The notes below the pieces were generated by a model that worked only from the letters and a program-made list of their open reading frames with translations, was not told where the DNA came from and made no database searches. DNA of 64,000 nucleotides from Leishmania mexicana MHOM/GT/2001/U1103 (taxonomy: Eukaryota > Euglenozoa > Kinetoplastea > Trypanosomatida > Trypanosomatidae). A program made the translations under genes and the position numbers. Location: NCBI RefSeq assembly GCF_000234665.1, contig NC_018338.1, positions 1,094,084-1,158,083 of the forward strand, written 5' to 3'. Below are positions 42,021-52,245 of the stretch, one piece after another (positions within the stretch are counted from its first letter, which is position 1; every line of letters begins with the position of its first letter).

Positions 42021-43262
42021 TCAGGCATTCGCGATATGCGCGCGGTAGTGGCAGTTCTCACTTCGGTGGTTGCCGCCGCAGTGCTTGCACGGGTTCGCAC
42101 GGAAGCAGTTCGCGGTACTGTGCCCTAGCTGGCCGCAGCGGTCGCACTTGAGCAGCTCGGGGTGCTTCTGGAAGCAATTACGCGCCGTGTGGCCCATACC
42201 ACCGCAGAAGGAGCAGCGCATATTGCCATTCAGCTTGCGGAAGCACTCCGTCTCCGTGTGCCCCTTGCTACCACAGAAGCTGCAGACCCCGCCGGGGCCA
42301 ATGTACCGCTCCAGCCAAGCCGTGTTCACCTGAGCTGGCTGGGCGTCGGCCTCTTCGGTCACCGCATGTCCGACGCCGTAGTGCTGGACGTACTGCGCCG
42401 TCAGCCGCTCCACCGCTGCCTCCGACACCTGCTGAGTCAGAGACGGAAAGTACGTGGAGAGGAGGTGGATGTGCCGAACATCGTCGGCAGCGTACTCGAG
42501 GAAGTGCTCCGGCAGCGGTCGCGTATCCCAAACAGGGCGGTCGCCGACCATCATGGCTGTCTGTACGGCGGAGTCGCCCTCCTGCCGGTGGATACCGGCT
42601 ACACTCTTGAGCACGTACGTCATGCCAGACCGCCGGTTCACGCTGCGCAGCTTCCACTGCACGGCGGTAAAAAGGAGCTGCAAATCCAGAACACGCTTCG
42701 GCGTCAAGTCCATCTGCGTGCTCAGTGCTTCGATGTCGCGTCGGCAGTCGAAGAAGAGCTTTCTAATTGTCTCGTCATGGAACACGGACCGGATAGCCTG
42801 CACGAAGACCGGCACTGACAACGAGAGAACGTCGAACAAGAACACGACCGGTACCACGTCACTGCATGTCTGCACAAGCGAGACACGACCAAGCTGAGGC
42901 GTCTTGATTGCCTCTGGGGTGCAGAAAGCCTCAACGTCGATGGCGATCTGCCGACTGCGCTGCAACACCTCAACGGCTTCTTTTAGTTCCTGCTCCGTGC
43001 TGATAACCTTGTATGGATACTTCCGAATGGCGGCACAGTCGCCAGTCACGGGACAGGAAGAGAAGCGTGACGACACGTGCGGCCAAGAAGTTCTTTCTGA
43101 ATTGGTACTAACGGTACCACCGCTGCTGCTGCTGCTTACATCGATGTCATGCGTGCTCGACGACAAGGGCGTGCTCTGCGAGATCGTGCGTACGGGTGTA
43201 GCCACAGCACTCCGCACAAGCCCACGGAATGCAGGACGGGCGTAAAATTGACAGGCCCTCAT
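42021..43262 (-). CDS. DEDDy 3'-5' exonuclease with four CCHC zinc knuckles, probably mitochondrial
   Basis: About 413 residues. Counting from the ATG, the N-terminus (MRACQFYARPAFRGLVRSAV) is basic and import-like. The exonuclease domain has all three motifs: Exo I AIDVEAF (Asp109, Glu111), Exo II CRRDIEAL (Asp176) and Exo III YAADD (Tyr257, Asp261), so the catalytic acids of the RNase D/WRN-exonuclease-like family are present. The last 90 residues hold four knuckles: CSFCGSKGHTETEC, CSFCGGMGHTARNC, CDRCGQLGHSTANC and the shortened CKHCGGNHRSENC. Such knuckles bind single-stranded nucleic acid; the kinetoplast universal minicircle sequence binding protein is a known zinc-knuckle protein of these organisms. 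The frame reaches 43340 only from a GTG, and candidate acceptor AGs fall between that GTG and the ATG. The substrate (kDNA or mitochondrial RNA) is inference. Confidence 0.87.
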   Translation of the reverse strand: MRACQFYARPAFRGLVRSAVATPVRTISQSTPLSSSTHDIDVSSSSSGGTVSTNSERTSWPHVSSRFSSCPVTGDCAAIRKYPYKVISTEQELKEAVEVLQRSRQIAIDVEAFCTPEAIKTPQLGRVSLVQTCSDVVPVVFLFDVLSLSVPVFVQAIRSVFHDETIRKLFFDCRRDIEALSTQMDLTPKRVLDLQLLFTAVQWKLRSVNRRSGMTYVLKSVAGIHRQEGDSAVQTAMMVGDRPVWDTRPLPEHFLEYAADDVRHIHLLSTYFPSLTQQVSEAAVERLTAQYVQHYGVGHAVTEEADAQPAQVNTAWLERYIGPGGVCSFCGSKGHTETECFRKLNGNMRCSFCGGMGHTARNCFQKHPELLKCDRCGQLGHSTANCFRANPCKHCGGNHRSENCHYRAHIANA

Positions 43263-45457
43263 CTTCCTGCGAGCCGGCTTAAAAACAGCAAATAGAGCGA
43301 GCAATGCGGTGGCTAGGGCGCAGAGGAACGTCCTTTTCACCTCTCAGATGGCAAACAGGCGCAGGGTCGTCTCCTGTTGCGGCAGACAACACTTCCGCCT
43401 TCTCCTTTTCACAGATCTACCGGAACGCAGAGACACGAACGAAACACAGACGACAGCGAGCACACCCACACCCACACCCACATCCACACCCACACAAAGT
43501 GGTGGCACGCCCTTAGAGAGAAAAGTGACAGAGGTGTGGGCAGGAAGGAGACTGTGGAAACACCCAAAACACAAGATGGAGAAGAGAAAGAAGAGAGGAC
43601 GTGCAAGCGAGCACGCGGCGAGAGAAGAAGAGCAGCTTCACCGGATATGTCCGTGTCTCCACTTCGTTTCGCACACAGCGCGCACGCTCGTCCTTTTCTA
43701 CCTTCTTTTTTTTTTGTTCTTTGTGAATTCTGGCAACGTCTTCTCGGTTACTCTTTCTGATTAGAGAAGCTACTCGTACTCGGCGAGAACGGATGATGGG
43801 GAAGTGAGCTTTGGGGGAGGGGGGACTGAAGCGCAAGGATGCTGAGGTGAATGGCAATGGGTGATGAAGTTGGCCGTGTGGTCCGAGACACACGCACAAG
43901 GGAAACAACTAAGGGGGAGTAATGGAGAGCGAGAGAAAGGGGGGACGAGGGAGATCCCCGTAGTCCTTACAGGCTTCGAAGGGGTGCGGCAAAGAAAGGC
44001 GGAAGCACCGCAAACACACCACAGAACGAAAAGGGACGTGATGGATGCGGGCACACGCACACCAGAGGCGGAGGGGGAGGCGAGAGAGGCAGGTAGCTGG
44101 TCAATAAGAGGAGAAGGGAGGAAGAATGCCAGGCAATGGTCTCGCGAAACAACAACAGCGCACAAGCAAAGGGGCAAAACAACAACAAAACCGCGCAAGC
44201 GCGAAACCAGGCGCGCACGTCTGAGACACCCCACAGCGGCAACGACAACACACACACAGGCACAGAAAAAAAATGTTGTAGGAGGTGGGATGTGAGGTGA
44301 GATAAAACAAATGGAAAGATGGCTTCACCTCCTCCCCCCGCTCCACTCTGTCTCTGTCTCTCCGTCAAGGGTCACGCGAGACTTCTTCCTGCAAAACTGA
44401 CACAAACAACGCTGACACAGAGAGAGAGAAGAACCAAAGACACGCACACACACGAAGAATGGAACTCTAGATGAGAAGCGTACTTCCTCCGTGTATGCGC
44501 GCTCGCTTCCGTGTTTCGCAGAGAGAAGGAGTGCAGAGCTCAGACAGGGCGGAGAACGGCCCAACAACAGAAAAGGAGAGGGAAACAGCGCACAGTGAGA
44601 GGGACAGAAGATGTTTTAGAGAGCAGCGTTCGTCCCGTCAGTTGTGAACTACTGTGAACCAGAAAAGAATATGTTGGAGCTACCGCTGCGACAGCGGTGG
44701 GATAGGTGCCACTTAACCTGAACCCGACACCAAATGGAGAAGCAGAAACAAATGAAATGATTATGCGGTCGCTGCCTCCGTCGAGTGCACCGGCGAGACA
44801 CACCCTGACACACTCAAGCGTTGTATTAGTGCCTTTGTGTGCGTATGTGCAGGGTTAGGTATGTGAGGGTGGTCGCGAATGTGTTTTCCACGACGAGCAC
44901 CACCTGTATTGAAGTTGGTGTTGAGGAAAGCAAGCAAACACAAGAAGGGGCGTACAGAGATATGGAGTAGTGCACGGGACAGCAGTCAAGGAGACAAGAA
45001 TCACCGCAATGTATAAAAAAAGACAGGAAAAGGAAAAAACATGCTCGGGCAGCGCGCGAGGAGGCGCGTGCATTTTTCGTTTCTGTCAACCTTGCTTTCA
45101 TTGCCTGTGCACGTGCTTCATAGAAGACACGGACGAGGCACTTCAGAGGCGGCTGCAATGTTACCTCCGCCTTACGGTCGCTCATTCGCGGCGAAGCTTT
45201 GGCTCTCGGTGGAGTGAGGCCCAGTTCTCTTTCCTGTTGCCTCGGGCAACCGTCAGCCGCTTCACCAACTGGAAGAGAACTTGAGCGACAGGGATAAAGT
45301 TTTTTTTTTGTTCTCTGCAGACGTCACACACCCGCACTCACGTAACATCCGCATATGTACTAGCCGACATCCGCCACACGCGGGGGCTCTTCTATATTCA
45401 CCGCCAGCGTGCTATCATCATCGTACTAGCATCCTCAAAATTCTTTGAGGCCAACGG
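43263..45457. other. Intergenic spacer with CCCACA repeats
   Basis: 2.2 kb without a supported gene. A hexanucleotide CCCACA-type repeat lies at about 43461-43495. A minus-strand frame from 45185 (MSDRKAEVTLQPPLKCLVRV) has acceptable codon use for about 50 codons but then becomes low-complexity and is not called. Confidence 0.45.
43461..43495. repeat. CCCACA hexanucleotide repeat
   Basis: About six imperfect units just upstream of the exonuclease gene, one with a C-to-T change. Confidence 0.8.
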
Positions 45458-46840
45458 TTAGCTCACCGTGAGCATGTCCAAGTAGTTGCGCATCATAAAC
45501 CATAGGAGACCTTCCTCACCAACGGCGTCGGCTGTGGGGCGGTCCTCGGTCCACGTTGCAAAAGACTCGACAGACGGTGCGCGGCCAAAGATCCAGATCT
45601 CTGGCTCCAGCAAGAGGGAGCGCTGCTTTGTTAACGAGCGAGGTCCTTCATAGTGCAAGACGATCAGCGCCGCGTCCGTTGGGGCACTACAGGTTGGTGG
45701 GGAAACCACTATAGAGGACTGCTGCATCCCTAGGTACGTCCGTAGTCCGTTCTTCAACCGGCACAACAGTCCAGCGCAAGGGTCCACGTCACATCCAGCC
45801 GCCTTTGCAGGACTGCGCGGATTCAGCCGGCTCCCAAACCACGTGGGCCCCGGTCGAATCCCCCATCCCCACTCGTACCGCGCGGTGCCATACACACGCA
45901 GCATACACCCGCTCGGCAGCAACACATCCACATCGCGATTAGTCCACGAGTGCCGCACAACTTCGCGCAAATCACTCACTCGCGAGCGTAGCACCGGGCT
46001 CATCGTCACAACCGTGTCACAGTGGTCACGTCGAAGTGGGATGATGACGTAGTCGTGGCCGTCATACGTCTTTGGCGGTCGAGGTGCCCGGTAGAACTGG
46101 CCTGTCGGGGAGTACTCGATGTAGACGTGCCTCAGCCGCCCTATACCCTCGAACGTGTGACGAGTACGCTCAACGAGGTAGCGCAGAGAGGCCGGCATTT
46201 CCGCGAGGCGAATCCGGTCTCCCGAGCCCCACGGTGCTTTCATGAGCTGGATCTCCTCGGGATGGTCCGCAATGACCCGCGTATGCTTCAGGAATCCAAA
46301 GTCAAGCGGCGTCGACGACGCTGCGCTGGAATTGGATGAGGAGCGCCCGTCCACTTCGCTGCTTTCCAGTGCCTCCCTCTCGATCGCGAGTTGCACTGAT
46401 TGTTCAACAGCGATGATCTTGCGCAGATCCACGGTGCTGCCGAGCGTGTGCGACCAGCGCTGAACTTCGTTAAGCAAAACGTTTCGCACCTCCGGCGGCA
46501 GAACATTGCTTCGCACGCACACCCCGATGTTCTCCTTTGCCGTGAGGGCGACGCCGTGTGCCCCCTCTGTCGAAGCATGGGCTGCAGGTGTGCTTTGTAG
46601 CTCGGCTCGCTGCCGCTGCAGCGGTGCCGCGACCGCCTCAGCCGCTGCCACAGCACTGGCCGGTGCAACGCGGCGAAAAAATTCCATATCGGCATCTGTC
46701 ATGGTCGGGTACGCGGCGCCATCCGGGTCCATCAGCTCCTCTCTCCACTGGTACGCTAAGCGCTTGCGAGTGGCCACGAAGCCGCCAATGACGATGGTTG
46801 GAACCGCCAATGCGGTGTACCAGGACTGAATCCCAAGCAT
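45458..46840 (-). CDS. AlkB-like (2-oxoglutarate/iron dioxygenase fold) protein lacking iron ligands, membrane-anchored
   Basis: A 460-residue protein. A single hydrophobic segment (about 6-24) is followed by a basic RKRLAYQWREE, so the N-terminus is probably membrane-anchored. From about 105 it resembles the AlkB family: VLPPEVRNVLLNEVQRW, then MPASLRYLVERTRH, HVYIEYSPTGQFYRAPRPP and VIIPLRRDHCDTVVTMSP, and at about 307-331 LLPSGCMLRVYGTARYEWGW. The last is close to the AlkB strand ending ARxxWxHGI. The expected HxD is replaced by RAP (251-253) and the distal His by Gly, so oxidative demethylation looks impossible, although the Arg of ARYEW is kept. The first 45 residues also faintly recall the small complex I subunit NDUFA1. 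Family assignment is from motif pattern only. Confidence 0.72.
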   Translation of the reverse strand: MLGIQSWYTALAVPTIVIGGFVATRKRLAYQWREELMDPDGAAYPTMTDADMEFFRRVAPASAVAAAEAVAAPLQRQRAELQSTPAAHASTEGAHGVALTAKENIGVCVRSNVLPPEVRNVLLNEVQRWSHTLGSTVDLRKIIAVEQSVQLAIEREALESSEVDGRSSSNSSAASSTPLDFGFLKHTRVIADHPEEIQLMKAPWGSGDRIRLAEMPASLRYLVERTRHTFEGIGRLRHVYIEYSPTGQFYRAPRPPKTYDGHDYVIIPLRRDHCDTVVTMSPVLRSRVSDLREVVRHSWTNRDVDVLLPSGCMLRVYGTARYEWGWGIRPGPTWFGSRLNPRSPAKAAGCDVDPCAGLLCRLKNGLRTYLGMQQSSIVVSPPTCSAPTDAALIVLHYEGPRSLTKQRSLLLEPEIWIFGRAPSVESFATWTEDRPTADAVGEEGLLWFMMRNYLDMLTVS

Positions 46841-47811
46841 GGCGACGGCCTCACCTAGTCTGTATGCACGCTTGTTGCTTTAGTGCTTGTTCTGAAGATA
46901 CACGTTGGCACACGCACATTGCGACCGCCAGTCCAGTGTAAAGATGCTGATGCCTCGGTCAGTGTATATGTGGCTAGCACACCCATCAGCCGAATGGCCA
47001 CAAAAAGGGAGTAGAAAGCACAATACGTAAAGTGACGACACCGCAGCGGAAAGGCAGAGAAGAGAAACGGTGAGCAGAGTCGAGGCAGTACCGTTTTGAC
47101 GTGGGCGTAATCGCTCTTTCAACGTGAGGTGCACATCGTGCAAAGGAGACGCAAGGGCAATGCCCGCGTGTGTGTGTGTGTTCATGCACACCAGCGAGTA
47201 AATCGCCCGGCTCACCCGTCAGACCTTTTCCCATCCGGCCAAATGGATGGGGGAGGGGGACGAGTGGAGTCCAGGCATTGCTAGAGTGACACCTTCCTCC
47301 CCGCCCCCCCCGCCATGACCGTGAGGACGAGAAAACATAAGCGTTGAGTGTACGCTGATTCTGTGCTTTGATCGCGTTTCATCATCCTTTGTTCATCGAG
47401 AACGTGAGCGTGATGAACACAAAAGGTAACGGGAGAAAAGCTGAGCGAAATATCATCGCTGACCTCCTCCTCACCTACTCTCTCCAACGGTGGCAAGCAT
47501 CTGTGCCGTTCGAATTGGTCGGCGATCTGCACGCCTCAGCACACACACACAGACATACACACAAAACGCTGTGCATGGAATGGTGCGCGAAAATCTAGCC
47601 AGCACCGTCTGCTCGGCGATGAGAGGGTTCTACAAGCGACCCTGGCAGTTGGCGCAGAAACCGTTGACACAGATCAGCTGAGCATGGAAGAGAGAAGGCA
47701 AAGAGTGTGCGTTGCGATTGTGCCCCACATTCGCGGAGTCACGAATGACACCACACCTTATCACCTGCTAGCGTTTTGTTTGTTACTCTTTCGCGCAGGA
47801 GGTCGGCCCCT
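46841..47811. other. Intergenic spacer
   Basis: A GT repeat lies near 47168-47181. It holds the 5' region of the AlkB-like gene and sequence downstream of the glyoxalase pseudogene. No gene is seen. Confidence 0.5.
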
Positions 47812-48163
47812 GCTCCTGAATTCTGCGCCTTCAGCACCACCAGCATCACCTTTTCGTTAAGTGCTTCCCTCTTGTACCTGTCTGGGTCAAAGATAAACGC
47901 CATGTGGCCGTGCTTCTACCAATGGTTCGTGGGCACGCCCTCGGTGGACAGCTGCGCGATCAGGGCCTTCACATCACACCCATCGCCACGCGTGCGAAAG
48001 CCTTCGCGAGATTCTAGTCGGAGACACCGCAGTCACGCGAAAGCACGATCCCTGGTCAATCAGCCGGCGTTTCGCCTTACCCGAGAACGGCGGGTGTGTA
48101 CCACGCCTCCGACGCATCGCGGATGCGAAACAGTTTCCTGTGAAAGTGCTTTTCGGTGAACAC
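47812..48163 (-). pseudogene. Glyoxalase I pseudogene
   Basis: Minus-strand translation gives an alignable but ruined copy of the intact glyoxalase I at 50390-50815. The stretch VFTEKHFHRKLFRIRD matches the region after the first strand. WYTPAVLG is followed by TAA where the intact protein has Tyr49. AKAFARVAMGV matches EAYGHIAIGV, with metal ligand His77 changed to Arg. After a frameshift, DVKALIAQLSTEGVPTNHW matches DVKELVTDMRKHNVP. After a TAG, HMAFIFDPDRYKREALNEK matches FMAFVVDPDGYYIELLNEK. At least four in-frame stops and one frameshift rule out a product. The N-terminal 20 residues, including His8, are not recognisable. It is probably an old tandem duplicate of the intact gene, on the same strand, about 2.2 kb downstream. 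Confidence 0.88.
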
Positions 48164-48559
48164 CTACGCTACAACCGACGTTTCTCACGCACAAAATGGT
48201 ATAAGCTCGCCGCACTGCCTCTGCTCTAAGAGAGTGCGTTTTTTTTTTCCGTGCTTCTCTTCGATATGTTTGCCGCCATGGTTTCCGACGGCAGCAGTCG
48301 CCCGTAGATCACAGTGATGTTGATCCTCACAAGGGTTGAGTGACAAAAAAAAGAGCCCAAGGCCCAGCAAGACAGGCGGAAGCAGAGGTGAGAGCACATG
48401 CCGTTCATTCCTCTCTCCCCTTTCTGACAGCTTCCGCACGCATCCTCCTCCACTCACAACAGTAAGAAGGCGTGACGCTAGGTCATCCTCGAACACAGGC
48501 TATGGCTGTCTATATACAGCACTGCATTGTGCTCTCTGTCATTGCTTGCTTCCACCTAC
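48164..48559. other. Intergenic spacer
   Basis: Lies between the glyoxalase pseudogene and repeat copy B. A T run lies near 48240-48249. No gene is seen. Confidence 0.5.
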
Positions 48560-49438
48560 TCTTCTACCACACACAAGTCAACGATTAAACGTATGCACAA
48601 CCCCAGCTCACCCACCTCCGGGGCACGCGCGATGGCGTCTCTGTCGCCCGCGTAGCAGGCGACGGCGGCCTAGGTGCGCGCCGCGCTATTCCGTAACGGG
48701 GTGCAGTGACTCGTGCTTCCCGCAGCTGCGCCGCTCCCGCCCCTCCCTCGCGCTCCGCGTACCGCCGGGTGCTTTGCCTCGCTGTGGTGCACCATGCCCG
48801 CTGTGCTTCACACCGCCAGCGCGCAGTGCTCGCATTGGTGCCAGCCCGCGGCCGGCCTCCAGACGGCGTGCTTGCCTGAAGGACGGGGACTCGCTGCCTT
48901 CACCGTCCATTTCCGTCCGTGCCAGCGTGGTGTGTGTGGGAGGGGGGAGGGTTGGGGAGGGCGTGCCTGGATGGCCTGCCCGCATGCGCCGCGACCGTCA
49001 GCAAACTGCCGTGAGGCTGTGGCAGCGGGAGGCACTCCGCCCTCTTCCTCACTCGCACGCCTTTCACAGCCGCGGGGCCGTGTCCAGGCGGAGAGGGAGG
49101 CCGGTGCATGCGCACGTGCGCCGGCCCCGCCCAGAGCTCCCGGCCTGTCGCGCTGAGGATGCACACAAGGGGTGCCGAGGGGGGGGAGCCCCGGTGCTGC
49201 GTGTGTGAGGTGCACCTCAGTGGGGTGCAAGATGATGGCTTCCAACGTCGTCTGCTTCGAGAAGTCAGTGAATGCCACATCGCATGCGAGGCACCACGCC
49301 GGATCAACTGTTCTTATAGCCGGCACAAGCGGAGGTGCAGGCTCTGGTGAGCGGGAGCGGTGCTGCAATGCTAGCGCAGCAGTTGACCGCATGCCACCAC
49401 TGCCCGTCATCCGTCGCTGCAGGAATGCAAAGTACGGA
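48560..49438. repeat. Dispersed GC-rich repeat, copy B
   Basis: Nearly identical to copy A (12547 back to 11731) over about 815 bases. Its left end matches copy C but lacks an internal block of about 75 bases present in A and C. It sits in the presumed 3' UTR of glyoxalase I, in the same orientation as copy A. Long open frames across it are shadows of the GC-rich sequence. Confidence 0.8.
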
Positions 49439-50389
49439 CAGGAGCCGATGCGGATATGTGTGAGGAGGGTATCCCGTCGTGTCTTCAGCTCAACATCCAT
49501 GATCTTTTGCTGCGGGACGGTTTCTCCCAACCATTGTGTATTGTAGCTTGCCGCATTGTCTTTCTTGGTTGGTGCTCTGCTCTACCGCAGCGAGCGAGAA
49601 AAAAAGCGGCATATCCCCCACGCTCGACGTCTGCCTTGTGTCATCACATCAGAAACAGCGGGGTGGCATTCGTGCCGCTGCCCGATGACCTTTTCCTTCA
49701 CGCTCCAACTTGCTTTGACGTCAGCCGGATTGCTGCGCAGCACACGCAGATAAGCCAGACGCCGTCCCGTGCGAAAAAGAAAGGTCGCTCAACAGTGCCA
49801 GAAGCTGCCTGCTGCGCTGTAGCTGATACTGCAGGGAAGCAGAGGTCGGGGTGGCGCGGTTTTCACGACTGGAACAAAGATAAGGTGGAAAACCACAACA
49901 AGTGATTTCTCGAAAGGTGTAAACAATCCGTCACTGGCTCCGTCCCCCGGGTCAGCTGCGTGGAGGACGCGAGACGGTTTGCCAAGCCATCCTTGTGCGC
50001 ACGCCCGGGACGGCACCCATCAGCGAAAGAGAGAGATAGGGGCAGAGAAGGGTCACGGAGAAAGAGTGATGCTCCCTCAACCATTACTCTCCTCGCCACA
50101 CTCCGGCCGAGCTTCCTCCACCGGCTTGAGAGAAAACATTAGTTGAACGAACTCCACCGCAAAGGGTAGTAGAGAGGATTGTCGCGGCGACAAAAGACAG
50201 CGCTAACGCATGGTGGTGGGTGTGCGGACGGAAATCACATAAGGCGGAAAGACCTGGATTCGTGTCGCAGAATGTCCGCGCAAGGCCAACACGAGCGACG
50301 GTTCTCACGAGACCAGAAGGGCGGAACAAACGAAAAGTGGTCAGCGAGGCAGGCAGGGAAGAACAGCGAAAAGGAAGTAATGGGGGGCC
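49439..50389. other. Intergenic spacer
   Basis: The presumed proximal 3' UTR of glyoxalase I. No gene or repeat is seen apart from short purine-rich runs. Confidence 0.5.
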
Positions 50390-50815
50390 CTATGCAGTGC
50401 CCTGCTCCTTCATATCCGCCTCCGCCTTCTCCATCATCATCTTCTCGTTGAGCAGCTCAATGTAATACCCGTCCGGGTCGACCACAAACGCCATGAAGCC
50501 GCTCTCGTCTTCGTAGTCGATCGGCACGTTATGCTTGCGCATGTCCGTCACCAGCTCCTTCACGTCCTCCACCCCAATGGCAATATGCCCGTACGCTTCG
50601 TCGTGCTTGTAGGATGTGACACCGTAGTTGTACGTCAGCTCCAGAACCGTCGAGCTCATCTCGGGGCCGTACCCAAGAAAGACGAGGGTGTACTTGTCCT
50701 GCGGAACATCCCACTTCCGTAGCACCTTCATCCCCAGACGTTCCGTGTAGAATTTGATGGAGCGGTCGAGGTCGCCGACGCGAATCATAGTGTGCAGCAT
50801 ACGACGAGACGGCAT
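50390..50815 (-). CDS. GLO1: Glyoxalase I (trypanothione-type lactoylglutathione lyase)
   Basis: A 141-residue protein of the length known for Leishmania glyoxalase I. The four metal ligands fall at the expected places: His8 (RRMLH), Glu59 (TVLEL), His77 (EAYGH) and Glu120 (GYYIE). The two betaalpha-beta-beta-beta modules are typical of the vicinal oxygen chelate fold. The Leishmania enzyme isomerises the hemithioacetal of methylglyoxal and trypanothione (rather than glutathione) and uses nickel; glyoxalase II completes detoxification to D-lactate. The open frame extends much further upstream, but the ATG at 50815 (MPSRRML) follows a splice acceptor after a long pyrimidine tract by about 20 bases. 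A dead copy lies downstream and repeat copies lie on either side. Confidence 0.96.
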   Translation of the reverse strand: MPSRRMLHTMIRVGDLDRSIKFYTERLGMKVLRKWDVPQDKYTLVFLGYGPEMSSTVLELTYNYGVTSYKHDEAYGHIAIGVEDVKELVTDMRKHNVPIDYEDESGFMAFVVDPDGYYIELLNEKMMMEKAEADMKEQGTA

Positions 50816-51189
50816 TTCCCTTGCCTTTGTCGAGCTCTTTGGTAGAAGAAAAACAAAACGGGAGAGAAAAAAGAAACTTGGGACGTCGAAGACAGCAACC
50901 GACGCGATGTGAGGCGAGCGAGACACAGGGAGAGGTGCGACAGGTGGGTAGTGCAGAAATCCTAGATACCTGGGCGCGTGGGGAATGTAGGATTCCGTCC
51001 ACAGGCACGCGTGAGGAAGAAGGGATTGATTGGAAGGCGAAAGGGCGGAAAAAAAGGCGGTGCAGAGTGAGGCGTAGAGCAAGCGCATATGTGGGCAGCA
51101 GCAGACAGTCCAGATACCCTGGCAAAAGAAAACATCCATTTCGCTAACGTAATCCCTTGAAGAGGGACCCTTGATTCTGTCAATGTGTT
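50816..51189. other. Intergenic region upstream of glyoxalase I
   Basis: Contains the polypyrimidine tract and acceptor for glyoxalase I. The open frame through it is not expected to be translated. Confidence 0.5.
50837..50838 (-). promoter_or_regulatory. Candidate spliced-leader acceptor AG for glyoxalase I
   Basis: A nearly pure C/T tract on the minus strand (about 50842-50878) ends in CTACCAAAG, 21 bases before the ATG. Confidence 0.7.
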
Positions 51190-51424
51190 GTTCTACCACA
51201 CAAAAGTCAACGAATAAGCGTATGCACAACCCCAGCTCACCCAGCTCCGCGGCACAACGGCTACACTCTGGCCGTCCAGGACACACCGCCCTGCCGTCGA
51301 ATCGCGCCGCGCACAGCGTCCCGCGCTCCGGGGCACGCGCGATGGCGTCTCTGTCGCGCGCGTAGCAGGCGGCGGCGGCCTAGGTGCGCGCCGCGCTATT
51401 CCGTAAGGTGGTGCGGCGACTGGT
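51190..51424. repeat. Dispersed GC-rich repeat, copy C (truncated)
   Basis: About 235 bases matching the left end of copy A, and of copy B apart from B's internal deletion. Similarity stops after the CCGTAA block near 51406-51424. It is therefore a truncated copy of the same element, located just upstream of the glyoxalase I gene. Confidence 0.8.
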
Positions 51425-52245
51425 CGCATTGGAGTCTCAATATGCATCTGGAAATCGAACAACAAGAGGGCGGCGCATGCACGCTGCGGTGATTCTGTTT
51501 TTTTTTCTCAGCCACTGTCGCGCATTTCGTCACAAGGGATGAGGTCCACTCTTGGCCCTTGAGGAATACACAGACGAGACTAGCGCGCAGCGTTGCCCTT
51601 GCCTATTCTTTATCGTTGCTCCGTAGCGCTACAGTGACTTGGCAGGACGCAGAATGGCCTGCGAAATGGTCTATTGGTCCGGCACAAGCGATCGCGGACA
51701 CACGCCGGAAATCACCAATCTGTAGCATAAGGAAAAAAAAACAAAGGGATCGGGAAAAGGAACGGGAAGAGGAACTGGATCGACGAGTTCCTGTTCGTTT
51801 TGTTTAGCTCCATACACCTGCAAAGGTCGCGCAGCAGCTCAGTGTGTTGTGCACCGATGTGCCTCATTGGGTGGGTAGGGACACAGCATGGTGAGATAAT
51901 AGACATACAGATAAGACGAAAGGTGTGCATTAGCGCCACACAACAGTCCCACACCCTCTCCCAAAGAAAAAAAGAGAAGCAAACCACTTCGGGAGTGTGT
52001 CAAGCGATGTCGAGAGAGCTCGCTGTTTGTATGTGTGTGAGAGGGAGTTGACGGCGCTTCAACAGCCGCTCGTAAAGCAGAAGTCAGATTATTTCCATCA
52101 CCCAGCTCGCTTGCCAAGGTGCGAGGACTCGAATCACAGTTTTCCTGGACTACGGTTCACTGGATCTCTGTCTCTCGTCGCTGGCAAGGCGGGAGCCGGT
52201 GAGGCAGCCCATGGTTGCTCGGCGTGTAAAGTGGCGAAACAACCT
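51425..52245. other. Intergenic spacer
   Basis: The presumed 3' UTR of the PAF-acetylhydrolase-like gene. T and A runs lie near 51498 and 51730. No gene is seen. Confidence 0.5.

Noticed and set aside
44826..45185. Minus-strand frame MSDRKAEVTLQPPLKC...
   Set aside because: Acceptable codon use for about 50 codons but then low-complexity C/F/S-rich sequence; no family. Kept as a note only.
45299..45322. T-rich tract ending in CTCTGCAG on the plus strand, resembling a splice acceptor
   Set aside because: The first downstream ATG is followed by a stop within two codons and no plus-strand gene exists here.
50390..51286. Extended 298-residue glyoxalase frame
   Set aside because: The upstream half reads through the polypyrimidine tract and splice acceptor; the known family length is 141 residues and the ATG at 50815 fits.
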